Below are positions 50,649-60,688 of a DNA stretch of 64,000 nt, in pieces. Below the pieces are notes generated by a model, which searched no databases, had not been told where the DNA came from, and saw nothing but the letters and a program-made list of their open reading frames with translations. This stretch comes from Prolixibacteraceae bacterium (lineage in GTDB: Bacteria; Bacteroidota; Bacteroidia; Bacteroidales; Prolixibacteraceae). Numbering within the stretch: position 1 is the first letter of the stretch; each line of letters begins with the position of its first letter. The stretch is from the NCBI GenBank assembly GCA_019163175.1, contig JAFLKN010000001.1, forward strand, positions 124,001 to 188,000, read 5' to 3'. Made by a program: the position numbers and the translations under genes.

Positions 50649-51956
50649 ATGAGTAATATTATTGCAATTGTAGGAAGACCAAACGTCGGGAAATCAACCC
50701 TTTTTAACCGGTTGACCGAATCAAGAAAAGCCATTGTTGACGAATCGGCAGGAGTAACCCGCGACCGTCAGTATGGAAAAGGCGTTTGGAATGGAATTGA
50801 CTTTTCGGTGATTGACACCGGAGGATATGCAGTCAATTCGGAAGATATTTTTGAGGGAGAAATCCGCAAACAGGTGATGTTGGCTATCGAAGAATCGGAT
50901 GTGATTTTGTTTGTGGTTGATGTGGAGAATGGTGTAACTGATATGGACGAGGAGGTGGCTTCAGTGCTGCGTCGTTCGACCAAAAAAGTATTTATAGCAG
51001 TTAACAAGGTCGATAATAATTCACGGATTATCGATTCGCACGAGTTTTATTCACTCGGATTGGGCGAAATCTATTGCATTTCATCCATGACCGGTAGCGG
51101 AACTGGCGAATTACTTGACGCCATGGTGGAGGAATTTCCAAAGAATGCTCCCGAAGAAATGGTCGAAAATATTCCGCATTTTGCCATTATCGGACGCCCT
51201 AACGTGGGTAAATCATCATTCATCAATGCGCTTACAGGTGTCGATCGCAATATTGTAACCGACATCGCCGGCACCACCCGCGACTCGATTCATACCCGCT
51301 ACAATAAATTTGGGCACGACTTCTATCTGGTTGATACGGCTGGATTGCGGAAACGTACCAAAGTAAAGGAAGATGTTGAGTTTTATTCGACTATGCGCTC
51401 GATCAGGGCGATTGAAGATTCGGATGTTTGCTTGCTGATTCTCGACGCTACACGCGGCATGGAATCGCAGGATGTTTCGATCTTTCATTTGATTGACCGC
51501 AATAAAAAAGGTCTGGTAATTCTGGTAAATAAGTGGGATTTGGTGGAGAAAGACAATTCGAGTACGATCGAATTTACGAAGACCATTAAAGAACGCATTG
51601 CGCCATTTGTTGATGTTCCGATTCTGTTTATCTCGGCACTTTCGAAACAGCGAATTCTGAAAGCGCTCGAAACTGCTGTTGAGGTATACGAAAACCGTAC
51701 CCGCAAAGTGAGAACTTCGGAATTAAACGAAGTGATGCTGAAAGCGATTGAAGCTTATCCGCCACCAGCGATTAAAGGTAAATTTGTTAAAATTAAGTAT
51801 GTAACTCAGTTGCCCAGCAGAACCCCAAGTTTTGCATTTTTCGCTAACTTGCCTCAGTACGTTAAGGAACCATATCGCAGATACCTGGAAAATAAGGTCC
51901 GCGAGAATTTCAATTTTGCCGGAGTTCCTATTCAGATCTTTATACGGAAAAAATAA
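50649..51956 (+). CDS. der: GTPase Der (EngA), tandem G domains
   Basis: The protein has 435 residues. The first G domain carries [19 protein letters not shown] and NKVD; the second [19 protein letters not shown] and NKWDL. The C-terminal KH-like domain starts near residue 350. Der is needed for 50S ribosome maturation. The start ATG follows a TAGGAG Shine-Dalgarno-like stretch (50637-50642), unusual for this genome. A terminator lies at 51976-52011. Confidence 0.97.
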   Translation: MSNIIAIVGRPNVGKSTLFNRLTESRKAIVDESAGVTRDRQYGKGVWNGIDFSVIDTGGYAVNSEDIFEGEIRKQVMLAIEESDVILFVVDVENGVTDMDEEVASVLRRSTKKVFIAVNKVDNNSRIIDSHEFYSLGLGEIYCISSMTGSGTGELLDAMVEEFPKNAPEEMVENIPHFAIIGRPNVGKSSFINALTGVDRNIVTDIAGTTRDSIHTRYNKFGHDFYLVDTAGLRKRTKVKEDVEFYSTMRSIRAIEDSDVCLLILDATRGMESQDVSIFHLIDRNKKGLVILVNKWDLVEKDNSSTIEFTKTIKERIAPFVDVPILFISALSKQRILKALETAVEVYENRTRKVRTSELNEVMLKAIEAYPPPAIKGKFVKIKYVTQLPSRTPSFAFFANLPQYVKEPYRRYLENKVRENFNFAGVPIQIFIRKK

Positions 51957-51975
51957 GCTTAAACTGGTTTTCCGG

Positions 51976-52011
51976 AAAAGTCGCCACAAAATTTCTTTTG
52001 TGGCGACTTTT
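51976..52011. terminator. Bidirectional terminator, perfect 16-bp stem
   Basis: AAAAGTCGCCACAAAA (51976-51991) pairs with TTTTGTGGCGACTTTT (51996-52011) around a 4-base loop. It ends der (+) and the antiporter gene (-). Confidence 0.92.
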
Positions 52012-52026
52012 TATTTTATACGGTAC

Positions 52027-53994
52027 TTATAAAGTCTCGGTAAGCTCAGCAATTTTTTCGGGTTTACCCAGAATATATACAAGGTCATCGCTTTCAAAAA
52101 TAAATCCAGAACCTGGGTTTTCTATGATTGTATCCTTACGCTTTACTGCCACCACGGTAAGCCCGAATTGCTTTCGCAAGTGAATTTCTTTTAGCGATTT
52201 CCCGGGGAAAAGGTTGTAATTCGCGGCCTTGAGCACTACAATCTCAACATCCGGAATTTCGTCGGTCAGCGTAAATGTGTTGTTTTCATCCTTTTCCCTG
52301 AAGATACCGTAATTGTCGTCACGAATACGCGAAACCGCTGCTTCGATTTCACTTTTCGGAATCAGAAGTTTCTTCAGGATTCGCTCAAACAGCTCAATGG
52401 CCGTTTCAAATTCTTCAGGAATAACCTGATTGGCGCCCATTTCATACAAATCTTCGATATCCGAAACGTGTTTCGACCGGGCTATAATGTAAGCATGTTT
52501 GTTCATGGCGCGTACTTTTTCTACTACCCCAAGTGCTGTTATGGCATCGCCAATGCTGACGACTACAATCTCTGCCGTCTCGATGTATGCTTTATGGAGA
52601 ATGGGGTCGTTCATGGCATCGCCGTAAATTACATTTTCACCTTTGAGCTGTCGCATCCGCGCCGATGCCGGATCAAAAACGATAGAAATATAAGGTAATT
52701 TCATGCGGCTGGCCATCCTCGAAAGATTGAGCGAACGAGAATCTTTGCCAATGAGCACAATATGATTCTGCATTTCAGGCACTTCAATTTCTTTTAGCGG
52801 AAATAATCCCTTTATCCAAATTTCAGGTATCGGAAATTTTAAAAGCAGGTTTGCCATTGGTTTGGCAATCATGATCAGGAATGGAGATGCGGCCATTGAA
52901 ACGATAGTAACTGCCAAAAATAACTGGTAATAGTAATCGGTGAGTATTTGGTAAGTCTGACCGGTTTTTGCAAGGATAAACGAGAACTCCCCGATTTGAG
53001 CCATTGCAAAACCCACCACAATCGTTCCCCTGAAGGTGTGCCCGAGGACAAACGCTGTTCCACTTGCCACAAAGGTTTTGATGGCAATAACCAGCAAAAC
53101 AGTTGCTAAAACCAGTACAATGTTGTTCCCAACAAAACTGAGGTCGAGCAACATTCCGATGGAAACGAAGAAGAAGCTCGTAAAGGTATCTTTAAACGGG
53201 ATGAGATGACTGAACGCATCCTGGCTGTATTCCGACCTCGAAATCATCAATCCACCCAGAAACGCCCCGAAAGCCAGCGACATGCCCATTTCTGAGGTCA
53301 GCAAGGCTACCGATAGACAAACCAGCAGAATACTCATCAGAAACAATTCCTGATTTTTGGTTAGGGCAATCAGGTGAAGTACACGAGGCATAATCCAGCG
53401 ATTACCCACATAAACCAATGCCATGATGAAAAGTGTTTTGCTTCCCATGCCAAGCAATTTAGCTCCTATGTCAGCCGTTTGGCCACCCAGCATAGGGGTA
53501 AGCAGAATCAAAGGAATTAAAATGATGTCTTGAAAAATGAGGATTCCAACTACTGTCCGTCCGTAATTGGATGTAAGTTCGCCGCGTTCCTGGAGAATTT
53601 TAAGGACCAGGGCGGTGCTGCTTAATGCCGTAAGGAACCCAATAAATGTAGCAGCTCCCCAACTCATGTGGTACATTCGGGCAAAGAGCGCAGTAAGTCC
53701 GGCCGTAAAAACCAGCTGTATAAAACCACCGAAGAAAACAATGTTGCGGATTTTGATCAGGTGATTGAGCGAAAACTCTAGCCCGATGGTAAACATCAGA
53801 AGGATAATGCCGATTTCGGCCATAAACTCAATCTCGTGTGGCGATTGAATAATACCAAGCAAGGATGGCCCGGCAACAATTCCGGTAAGCAAATACCCGA
53901 TTATGGTCGGTATCCTGATTTTAGTAAACAGGTAATTTACCGCTGTTGCAAAAGCGAATATGATGACAATATCTTTTAGTATAACCAGTTCCAT
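52027..53994 (-). CDS. CPA2-family cation/proton antiporter with TrkA-N and TrkA-C domains
   Basis: The protein has 655 residues. About 12 membrane segments fill residues 1-390 (IGYLLTGIVAGPSLLGII, IGIILLMFTIGLEFSL, LSSTALVLKIL, FGAFLGGLMISRSEY, FAMAQIGEFSFILAKTG). The TrkA-N domain (IVLIGKDSRSLNLSRMASRM, YGDAMNDPILHKAYIETAEIVVVSIGD) binds a nucleotide, and the TrkA-C domain follows at 570-650. It is similar to KefB and RosB-type proteins that exchange potassium or sodium for protons. No KefF-type partner is adjacent. It is a single-gene unit. Confidence 0.92.
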   Translation of the reverse strand: MELVILKDIVIIFAFATAVNYLFTKIRIPTIIGYLLTGIVAGPSLLGIIQSPHEIEFMAEIGIILLMFTIGLEFSLNHLIKIRNIVFFGGFIQLVFTAGLTALFARMYHMSWGAATFIGFLTALSSTALVLKILQERGELTSNYGRTVVGILIFQDIILIPLILLTPMLGGQTADIGAKLLGMGSKTLFIMALVYVGNRWIMPRVLHLIALTKNQELFLMSILLVCLSVALLTSEMGMSLAFGAFLGGLMISRSEYSQDAFSHLIPFKDTFTSFFFVSIGMLLDLSFVGNNIVLVLATVLLVIAIKTFVASGTAFVLGHTFRGTIVVGFAMAQIGEFSFILAKTGQTYQILTDYYYQLFLAVTIVSMAASPFLIMIAKPMANLLLKFPIPEIWIKGLFPLKEIEVPEMQNHIVLIGKDSRSLNLSRMASRMKLPYISIVFDPASARMRQLKGENVIYGDAMNDPILHKAYIETAEIVVVSIGDAITALGVVEKVRAMNKHAYIIARSKHVSDIEDLYEMGANQVIPEEFETAIELFERILKKLLIPKSEIEAAVSRIRDDNYGIFREKDENNTFTLTDEIPDVEIVVLKAANYNLFPGKSLKEIHLRKQFGLTVVAVKRKDTIIENPGSGFIFESDDLVYILGKPEKIAELTETL

Positions 53995-54110
53995 GTTGGC
54001 AATTTACTTGAATTTTCTGGAAAAGGGATCAAGTATTTGTTAGCAAAGGGTTATTTCTTTGGGGAATTGAACTGATTGTGTTGAAATATTTAAGCGGAGA
54101 GAAAGTGAAA

Positions 54111-55196
54111 TCAGTGCTCCAGACTAAACTTTACTCCGGCTTTGGTTTCACCATTTACCACAATTTCGAGCTGGTGCTCGCCCGCAAAATGGGTACGGGT
54201 AGTAAAATTGGTAAAGGCTTGTTTTTTTGCAATTTGATGTTCGCCGGAAGCAAATTTCCCTTCGCTGATCTGGAAAATTTTGGGTGATGTTTTTCCATTT
54301 GCTTTCACATAATGAATCCGATATTCGAGGCGGACTATTTGCGGCCTTTCGGAGCTGTTGGAAAGTGTAAATGAAAAGTAGATGTATTCGCCAATTTTCA
54401 GCTTTTGCTTGTCAGTACATAGATTTGAAACAGTAAGCTGATCGGGATTGGCAAACCCAAAAATCATCAAAGCCCTTTTGTTCCCCTCTTTCAGTAAAGT
54501 TCGGCAGGCATGTTTGATTATTCGGTCGGTTTCTTTCGATTGTCCTTTCCATTTTTCGCAAAGGCCCAAAACCAATTCGGGATGATCTTTCGAAATGTCA
54601 TTCAGGTTATTGGCCACGCTTTTCCGTACATATTCTGATGAATCATTCTTTAGTTTCTCAAGAATAGGTAGAATTGGCGTCGGATCTTTTTTGAACTTCC
54701 GGAGTGCCATTCCCCAGGGCAAACGCGGTCGGCAGCCTTCGCTCGAAAATCGGCGGATGTGCTCATTTTCATCTTCGGCCCACCGGTAGAAATATTCCAT
54801 CGTCCGCAGCGGATCGCGGTCTAAAAAAGGTCGGATAGCAAACTCAGAGGTGCAGGAACAGGTAAATACGGACAGTGCTTTCATTGAAATCTCCCAGTCG
54901 TCCTGACCGAAACATTCCACAAAATCAGAAAAAGGAAGGGCAATAAAACCTCTGAATTGGGGTGCAATTTGTTCCAGAATATGGATGGCTGATGCATAAT
55001 CGTCGGGTAATGCCTTTTTCAGATAAACCGTAAGGTGTCGCATTTTTTGTTTTAATTCACGTTCTGGCCAATCGGAGTCGAGCACAGAGCTAATAAATTC
55101 GGGCGTATTAAACTCAGGAAGAACGGATGATATAGCCTCTGCCAATTTTAAAATCTGGTCAGTTGGAATTAAAATATCTTTGAGTTTTTCAGGCAT
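54111..55196 (-). CDS. AlkC-like DNA alkylation repair protein with C-terminal Ig-like domain
   Basis: The protein has 361 residues. Residues 1-245 are HEAT-like helical repeats of the DNA_alkylation family (ELKQKMRHLTVYLKKALPDDYASAIHILE, VFTCSCTSEFAIRPFLDRD, SSEGCRPRLPWGMALRKFKKDPTPILPILEKLKND, YVRKSVANNLNDISKDHPELVLGL). The C-terminal 100 residues are beta strands (ISEGKFASGEHQIAKKQAFTNF, THFAGEHQLEIVVNGETKAGVKF) matching the immunoglobulin-like domain known in AlkC. The enzyme excises N3-alkyl purine bases. It is co-transcribed with the histidine kinase upstream (4-base gap). Confidence 0.87.
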   Translation of the reverse strand: MPEKLKDILIPTDQILKLAEAISSVLPEFNTPEFISSVLDSDWPERELKQKMRHLTVYLKKALPDDYASAIHILEQIAPQFRGFIALPFSDFVECFGQDDWEISMKALSVFTCSCTSEFAIRPFLDRDPLRTMEYFYRWAEDENEHIRRFSSEGCRPRLPWGMALRKFKKDPTPILPILEKLKNDSSEYVRKSVANNLNDISKDHPELVLGLCEKWKGQSKETDRIIKHACRTLLKEGNKRALMIFGFANPDQLTVSNLCTDKQKLKIGEYIYFSFTLSNSSERPQIVRLEYRIHYVKANGKTSPKIFQISEGKFASGEHQIAKKQAFTNFTTRTHFAGEHQLEIVVNGETKAGVKFSLEH

Positions 55197-55200
55197 AAAA

Positions 55201-57009
55201 TCAGGAATTCACTTTGGGCAAAATAAAATAGAACGTACAGCCTTCTCCCGGAATATTTTTACTTTCAACGCCAACCTCGCCATTCAGTTTTTCAACAATG
55301 CGTTTCACGATCGAAAGTCCTAATCCATGACCTTCAGCTTTTAATGTATCCAATCGGGTAAATTTGTTGAACAGCGATGCCATTTCATCGTTTGCGAGTC
55401 CTTTCCCATTGTCTTTGATCCAGAATTTAACCTTCTCGTCGGCAAGTAATTCGCTTCCAAGCTCAATAACAGGAAGGTCTCCTCCGTACTTTATGGCATT
55501 ACTTAGGTAATTAATCCAGACCTCTTCGAGCCAGGCTTCATAACCCAGGGCATCGGGCCAGGATTGCGGCAATGAAATTTGTGCAGATTTTCCGCTGATC
55601 ATATCTTTCAGTCGGGTCAAGGAATCCAAAACCACTTTTTGCATATTTATCGGCTTGAGCTGAATTTCCTGTTGCCGGACAGATGCCAGGGTGAGCAATT
55701 CTTTTGTGATGTGCATTGTTTTGGTAGCCGACAAATTGATCAGATCATTGATTTCAAGAATATCTTCATCAGGCAGATTTCCAAATCCGGATTTAATCAG
55801 ATTGCTGGCCGAAACGATAGCACCCAACATATTTTTTAAATCGTGTGCAACAGTATGGGAGAAAGCATCCAGATCAACTATTAGCTTTTCCTTTTCCTTA
55901 ATTTCATTGGTTAGTCGTAGGTTCGTCAGACGAACACTTTCTTCGGCCTGAATGCGCTGTGTAATGTCTTTGATTACTACCAGACGACCCGTTTGTTGTT
56001 TCCGATGGTCATAAAGTGTTGTCGATTGCAAATCAAAATAGCACATTTCCCCATCATACTCGCGCGATATTTCGGTTCGGAAGTTGTCATGCCTGATAAT
56101 CTCTCTGATCAGCTTTTCCCGATGAGGCAGTATCCGCTCTATTCTCTTACCAATTAACTTTTGAGCGACCGATTGCTCAAACAGTTTGCTCATGGCCAGA
56201 TTATAATCAGCGATTCGCAAGGCTTTATCAACAATCAAAATCGCATCGGGAATGATATCGATGAGTTTATTCCTTGCAAAGGGCACCAAATCAAACATTT
56301 TGTATTGCGAGATATTGATTGCAATCAGAATTCCGGTAAGAATAAACGTAAAAGGCGTCCAATCGAACCCGGGAACAGGGTTGACCTGAAACACATAAAT
56401 AAGATTACCAATAGGAGGCAGAAGGGAAGCTACGAAAAGTAGTGTAATCTGTTTTTTGTAGAATGTTGATAATCTGAAATAAAGAAGAATTACATTAACG
56501 ATTCCAGCAATCAGGGGGAGATATGAAAATACAAAAATGAGCCAGAAGAAAGGTCCGTAAACATAGTTTGTTGCGTTTGTTTCGGGGTTTATAGAGTAAC
56601 TTTTCCAGTGAAGGTGATGTAAGTCGTTCGTAAAAGGAGAAATTAGCAATAAGCTGGCAATGGAATACAAGGCAACAATGAATTTTTTCTTTAGAAAACG
56701 TTCGGAAGATGAAAATTCAAGTGAAAAGAAAAAGAATGAAACCGCGCAATATACAATTCCGAAATAGGAAAATTTTGACCACATGATCTTGGTTTCGATA
56801 TCGGTGGCTGCAAACTCAAATGCATAAGTAAATGCCCAAATGGCCGTGGCTACTTGCCAGATCAGCCAATATTTAACTCCTGGCGTTTTGCGAAACCGAA
56901 TGAGAAAGAAAAATGTGATAATACTAATCAATCCACCAACTAGAAGTAGAAAGAATAGGGGAGACATGATGTATTCAGATATGTTTTGGACTAAATTATT
57001 CATAACCAT
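55201..57009 (-). CDS. Hybrid-free sensor histidine kinase with 7TM N-terminus and PAS domain
   Basis: The protein has 602 residues. About seven membrane segments occupy residues 1-235 (PLFFLLLVGGLISIITFFFLI, YWLIWQVATAIWAFTYAFEF, FFFSLEFSSS, IVALYSIASLLLISPF, FFWLIFVFSYLPLIAG, TLLFVASLLPPIGNLIYVF), a histidine-kinase 7TM region. A PAS domain is at about 250-360 (IDIIPDAILIVDKALRIADYNL). HisKA has DAFSHTVAHDLKNMLGAIVSASNL and HATPase has IKDNGKGLANDEM and GHGLGLSIVKRIVEKLNG. It has no receiver. It is followed by the AlkC-like gene after 4 bases. Confidence 0.9.
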   Translation of the reverse strand: MVMNNLVQNISEYIMSPLFFLLLVGGLISIITFFFLIRFRKTPGVKYWLIWQVATAIWAFTYAFEFAATDIETKIMWSKFSYFGIVYCAVSFFFFSLEFSSSERFLKKKFIVALYSIASLLLISPFTNDLHHLHWKSYSINPETNATNYVYGPFFWLIFVFSYLPLIAGIVNVILLYFRLSTFYKKQITLLFVASLLPPIGNLIYVFQVNPVPGFDWTPFTFILTGILIAINISQYKMFDLVPFARNKLIDIIPDAILIVDKALRIADYNLAMSKLFEQSVAQKLIGKRIERILPHREKLIREIIRHDNFRTEISREYDGEMCYFDLQSTTLYDHRKQQTGRLVVIKDITQRIQAEESVRLTNLRLTNEIKEKEKLIVDLDAFSHTVAHDLKNMLGAIVSASNLIKSGFGNLPDEDILEINDLINLSATKTMHITKELLTLASVRQQEIQLKPINMQKVVLDSLTRLKDMISGKSAQISLPQSWPDALGYEAWLEEVWINYLSNAIKYGGDLPVIELGSELLADEKVKFWIKDNGKGLANDEMASLFNKFTRLDTLKAEGHGLGLSIVKRIVEKLNGEVGVESKNIPGEGCTFYFILPKVNS

Positions 57010-57133
57010 ATCCTTATTCAGTAAAGTTTTGTGTTTTTAAGTTGTGTGAAAATAACAATTAATGTGGAGAAAAAGACCGACTGTAGCGGAATTCAGCTAT
57101 TAAGTAAAAAAGAAATAGGCAAATGCCTGCTGG

Positions 57134-57694
57134 TTACTGAAGGAAATGAAGAATTAAGATTCTGGATCCAATGACAATAAGGATTAGTCCACCTAAAATT
57201 TCGGCATAACGGTTGATCTTCGGACCGGTTTTTTTGCCCAGTAAAATACCAAGCATAGACGCGATAAATGTAACGGTGCCAATGATAAAAACTGCGATAA
57301 GAATTTTGTCAAGCATAGTAGCAAAGCTGAATCCAACGGCCAGTGCATCGATGCTTGTAGCCAGCGATAATAGAAGGATTACCCTGATATGCAATGGGTT
57401 TTTTATTTCGCGGGCCTCTGAACTGGCGAAACTTTCAATAATCATTTTGCCACCAATCATGCTAAGTAATCCAAATGCGATCCAGTGATCAACTGGTTCA
57501 ATCAGTGACTTAATACTGTTGCCAACCAGCCAGCCCACCAATGGCATGAGTGCCTGAAAAAGAGCAAGAAAGATTGCGATTTTAGTTGCCTGAAGAAAAC
57601 GGATTTGTGGGAGATTCAGTCCGCTGCAAACCGAAACCGCGAATGAATCGAACGATAAGCCAATAGCAAGAAAAATGACTGTTAAAATTTCCAT
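57134..57694 (-). CDS. mntP: Manganese efflux pump MntP
   Basis: The protein has 186 residues from ATG 57694; the longer frame starts at a TTG. It has six membrane segments with the paired conserved Asp of the family (GLSFDSFAVSVCSGLNL and SIDALAVGFSFATMLDK), a swapped two-repeat layout. It exports excess Mn. No Mn riboswitch (yybP-ykoY) fold is seen in the short leader after the -7 element at 57713-57720. Confidence 0.92.
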   Translation of the reverse strand: MEILTVIFLAIGLSFDSFAVSVCSGLNLPQIRFLQATKIAIFLALFQALMPLVGWLVGNSIKSLIEPVDHWIAFGLLSMIGGKMIIESFASSEAREIKNPLHIRVILLLSLATSIDALAVGFSFATMLDKILIAVFIIGTVTFIASMLGILLGKKTGPKINRYAEILGGLILIVIGSRILILHFLQ

Positions 57695-57712
57695 CCGTTC
57701 AGAATTGAGCGA

Positions 57713-57720
57713 CAAAACTA
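57713..57720 (-). promoter_or_regulatory. -7 element TAGTTTTG (minus) for mntP
   Basis: CAAAACTA is the reverse complement of a perfect TAnnTTTG match, 18 bases before the mntP ATG. Confidence 0.55.
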
Positions 57721-57766
57721 TAAAAAAAAAGGTTCTGGCAAAAGATGGCCGGTAAAAGCATTTTAG

Positions 57767-58264
57767 CTATTCCTCGGCCTTAACTTTTAACTTTATGGGT
57801 ATCCAGATTTCTTCTTCCGAGTCGGGGTCATTGTTTTTGTATTTTTCGCCCATGATCTCAAAATGTGGCCTTTTGTCTAACGAGTATGTAGAATTGGGTA
57901 GCCAGCTTTCGAATATATACTGGAATGTTTTTGCGGCTGCAGCAGAACTTCCCCGGTAAAGGAAAACAGCATACCGTCCGCCTGGAATAATGACCGTTTC
58001 CATTTCATCAGGAATGGTATCGAAATTGGATACTTCCACCGCTGCCCATTTTTCGAAAACGGTTTGTGGGTTGAAGTTGGCAAAATCCTGATTATCGTCG
58101 AAAATCTGGATAGAGAATAATTCGGAACCCAGTTTGTTGCTGATTTCTTTGCGTCGGGGCATGAAGCTTCTCCATAATTCTAACGTTTTATCGTCCGACA
58201 AACACATTTTTATGCGTTTGCCGATCAGCATCTTTTCAGCCAGGTTTTTAATTTCCGGAGTCAT
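57767..58264 (-). CDS. GyrI-like / AraC effector-binding domain protein
   Basis: The protein has 165 residues. It has the small SHS2-type effector-binding fold (MLIGKRIKMCLSDDKTLELWRSFMPRRKEI, WAAVEVSNFDTIPDEMETVIIPGGRYAVFLYRGSS, YIFESWLPNSTYSLDKRPHFEIMGE, EEEIWIPIKLK) known in GyrI/SbmC and in AraC regulators, with no DNA-binding part. It may bind a small hydrophobic molecule or protect gyrase. It lies 27 bases after the acyltransferase gene, in one minus-strand run with it. Confidence 0.88.
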   Translation of the reverse strand: MTPEIKNLAEKMLIGKRIKMCLSDDKTLELWRSFMPRRKEISNKLGSELFSIQIFDDNQDFANFNPQTVFEKWAAVEVSNFDTIPDEMETVIIPGGRYAVFLYRGSSAAAAKTFQYIFESWLPNSTYSLDKRPHFEIMGEKYKNNDPDSEEEIWIPIKLKVKAEE

Positions 58265-58291
58265 AGTTTTGGTTGTAAGTGCGATTTATTG

Positions 58292-59635
58292 CTATTTAAT
58301 TGCGTTTGCAATAACGTAGTTTATCAGCTCATTTCTTTGCTTTGCCAATTGCCCAAGCTTATGCTGGTATGTTTTGTTGCCGGCCAGAAATGATAAACCA
58401 AATAGAGTTTTTCTGTAAAATTGAAGCAACTGCCAGGCATATTTTCCGGCAAAAGGCATTAAGATAAAAGCAGCAACTGCCAATGTCCCGGATTGGGTGA
58501 AAGCCTTTATTAGCCCAGCTTCAATAGCGTAAGCAATTGGATAGATGATAAGCCCTGCACCAAAATTAAATGTGCTTAAAAAAGTGATGTTTTTTACTTT
58601 CTGGTGAAGGTATTTCCGGGGAATTATAAACGGAATGGCATTGAAAACGAAGCCAAAAATAAATATCGGCAAAGATGCCAGTGCAGCGAAAAATTTACCC
58701 AAAGATCTCGGCCAGCTGAAATTTGAGATGCCTTCAATCTGCCAATCCTTGAACTTACTCTCTTTTAGTGTACCGAAATATCTTTTTGATTTTTCAATAA
58801 GCTCTCCAAATTCTTCTGGGCGGCTTGTCTCCATATGCTCCAATTGACTGATCAGTGCTTTTTCAGCATAAAAAAGCTGCAAGTGTTTGTTTTTGTTGAA
58901 GAAATTTGATTTTGAATATGTTTTTCCAGCCAATAGGCGGAGGTCTTCATAGTCCTGATAATAAGTGTCACTATTTATCTGCAGTGTCAGTGGAGCGAGG
59001 CGATCAAAAATTTCATCGCGTAGGCTAAGCATTGCTTTCTGCGGATTCTCTTCATATTCCTGTCTGTATTTGTCAATGCTGATAGCTTCTCCATAAACTA
59101 CAATCATCGATCGGTTGAAAGCCCAATAGTGGTCGTAATAAATTCCGACGGGAACGATCTGCAAATCCAGTTTGAAATTATTTTTTGCTTCAGCTTCGAG
59201 CGAAATACGTGGAATCGCTTTTTTGTGCGGAAGCATTTGACGGCGACCGGAATGGGCAGCCTCGGGAAATAAAGCTACCGTTTGTTGATTTTCTAAAAGC
59301 AGTGTGACTTGCTGAAAAATGTATTCGTTATTCGACAGATTGTCTTTCCCATCGCGAATGCGGTAAACAGGCAATAATTTCAGGTATTTCAGGATGGAAC
59401 TAACCATTTTTGATTTGAACAGATCTGCCCGTGCCAGCCACATGGTTTGATAGGAATTGGTACAGGCGATTGCCAGCGGATCCATCAATGCATTTTGGTG
59501 GTTTGGAGCAAAAATGATTGGTTTTCCTTTTGGGATAAAATGGCGACCAGTTACAACTATTCGCTTATGGGTGAGCCATAAAGCAAACCGCACATACGTT
59601 CTGATTATTTCGTATCCCAGCGACCAGTTCTTCAT
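58292..59635 (-). CDS. Lysophospholipid / glycerol-phosphate acyltransferase (PlsC-like)
   Basis: The protein has 447 residues, about twice as long as PlsC. The acyltransferase domain has APNHQNALMDPLAIA; the catalytic His and Asp are five residues apart where PlsC has four (HX4D), a spacing seen in Bacteroidota homologues. FPEAAHSGRRQMLPHKKAI is the glycerol-phosphate-binding region. The C-terminal 130 residues hold several membrane segments (FFAALASLPIFIFGFVFNAI, GAGLIIYPIAYAIEAGLI, LAVAAFILMPFAG). It transfers an acyl chain in phospholipid synthesis. It starts one base after the symporter's stop codon. Confidence 0.85.
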   Translation of the reverse strand: MKNWSLGYEIIRTYVRFALWLTHKRIVVTGRHFIPKGKPIIFAPNHQNALMDPLAIACTNSYQTMWLARADLFKSKMVSSILKYLKLLPVYRIRDGKDNLSNNEYIFQQVTLLLENQQTVALFPEAAHSGRRQMLPHKKAIPRISLEAEAKNNFKLDLQIVPVGIYYDHYWAFNRSMIVVYGEAISIDKYRQEYEENPQKAMLSLRDEIFDRLAPLTLQINSDTYYQDYEDLRLLAGKTYSKSNFFNKNKHLQLFYAEKALISQLEHMETSRPEEFGELIEKSKRYFGTLKESKFKDWQIEGISNFSWPRSLGKFFAALASLPIFIFGFVFNAIPFIIPRKYLHQKVKNITFLSTFNFGAGLIIYPIAYAIEAGLIKAFTQSGTLAVAAFILMPFAGKYAWQLLQFYRKTLFGLSFLAGNKTYQHKLGQLAKQRNELINYVIANAIK

Positions 59636-59636
59636 G

Positions 59637-60584
59637 CTAGGCTAATATAGGTTTTCTAGACCAGAAAAAAGCTATGGTTAATCCGCTGATAATGTGCCAA
59701 ATTCCCCACCAGGCAGCAATAATAGCCATTCCACCCAATTCCATTTCCGGAGGAAAAATTTTGGGATTAAACATGAGCGCCAAAGCCAAACCTGAATTTT
59801 GAATTCCGGTTTCTATCGATATTGTGCGCTGATCGGCTCTAGGTAGTTTCATTAGTTTACTGAAAAAGTAGCCGGTTGATAATGCTAATCCATTGTGCAA
59901 TAAAACAATGACGAATACAAGGTGTACGTAGCTGGTAAACTGAGAAAAGTTAGCCGAAAGCATGGCAACTACCATCAGTATAAAAAAGAGCAGAGAACCC
60001 CTGTTAATTGGTTTTTTGATCTTTTCTGTCAGCTTAGGGAACTTTTTTGCTACCAATAAGCCAATGATTACTGGAATGCCGAGCAAAATAAAAACAGTTT
60101 GAAACATCTGAAGTTTATCAATCTCCAATGGTCTCAACAGTGCTTGTGCGCTATGTTTATTGTAAAAATTGATGTAAAAATTTCCCCAAAGGGCGAAGTT
60201 AAAGGGAGTAAAAAATACTGCGGCCGAGGTTGAAGCAGCTGTCAGACTTACTGATAGCGCAACATTGGCTCGCGCCATTGAGCTTATGAAATTTGAAATA
60301 TTTCCACCCGGACAGGCTGCAACCAAGATCATTCCTAAAGCAACCGAAGGTGTTGGATTTAGCAGAAGAACCAACACAAAAGTGAATGCAGGCAATAAAA
60401 ATGTCTGGCTAATAAATCCCATAATAAAAGATTTGGGTCTTTTCAGGATATCTTGAAAGTGCTCAACTTTAATATCAAGCGCAACTCCAAACATGATCAG
60501 AGCAAGTGCAATATTTAAAAAAAATAATCCTGATGTTGTGAAATTGAGGCGGACGTGGTCAAGTACTTCGAGTGAATTGGTCAT
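59637..60584 (-). CDS. Bile-acid:sodium symporter family transporter
   Basis: The protein has 315 residues with about nine or ten membrane segments. Family motifs are PTPSVALGMILVAACPGGNISNFISSMARANVALSVSLTAAST (the first crossover site, with the conserved Asn and Ser) and TISIETGIQNSGLALALMFNP (the second, with the ETGIQN motif). It carries an organic anion with sodium. It is co-transcribed with the acyltransferase gene. The substrate is not bile acid in a free-living bacterium in any obvious sense, and may be pantoate or another organic acid. Confidence 0.9.
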   Translation of the reverse strand: MTNSLEVLDHVRLNFTTSGLFFLNIALALIMFGVALDIKVEHFQDILKRPKSFIMGFISQTFLLPAFTFVLVLLLNPTPSVALGMILVAACPGGNISNFISSMARANVALSVSLTAASTSAAVFFTPFNFALWGNFYINFYNKHSAQALLRPLEIDKLQMFQTVFILLGIPVIIGLLVAKKFPKLTEKIKKPINRGSLLFFILMVVAMLSANFSQFTSYVHLVFVIVLLHNGLALSTGYFFSKLMKLPRADQRTISIETGIQNSGLALALMFNPKIFPPEMELGGMAIIAAWWGIWHIISGLTIAFFWSRKPILA

Positions 60585-60623
60585 AAATGGCTCTCGTTAA
60601 GTGAAGTTAGAAACCTTAAAAGT

Positions 60624-60666
60624 AAAAAACTATGGATAAAACGAAAGCGTTCATCCATAGTTTTTT
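60624..60666. terminator. Terminator between alkaline phosphatase and symporter
   Basis: AAAAAACTATGGAT (60624-60637) pairs perfectly with ATCCATAGTTTTTT (60653-60666). It lies 22 bases past the phosphatase stop. Confidence 0.85.
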
Positions 60667-60688
60667 CAAAATGAGGTACCGAAAGAGC

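Noticed and set aside
57694-57760. A manganese (yybP-ykoY) riboswitch before mntP
   Set aside because: The promoter element lies only 18 bases before the ATG, leaving no room for the aptamer.
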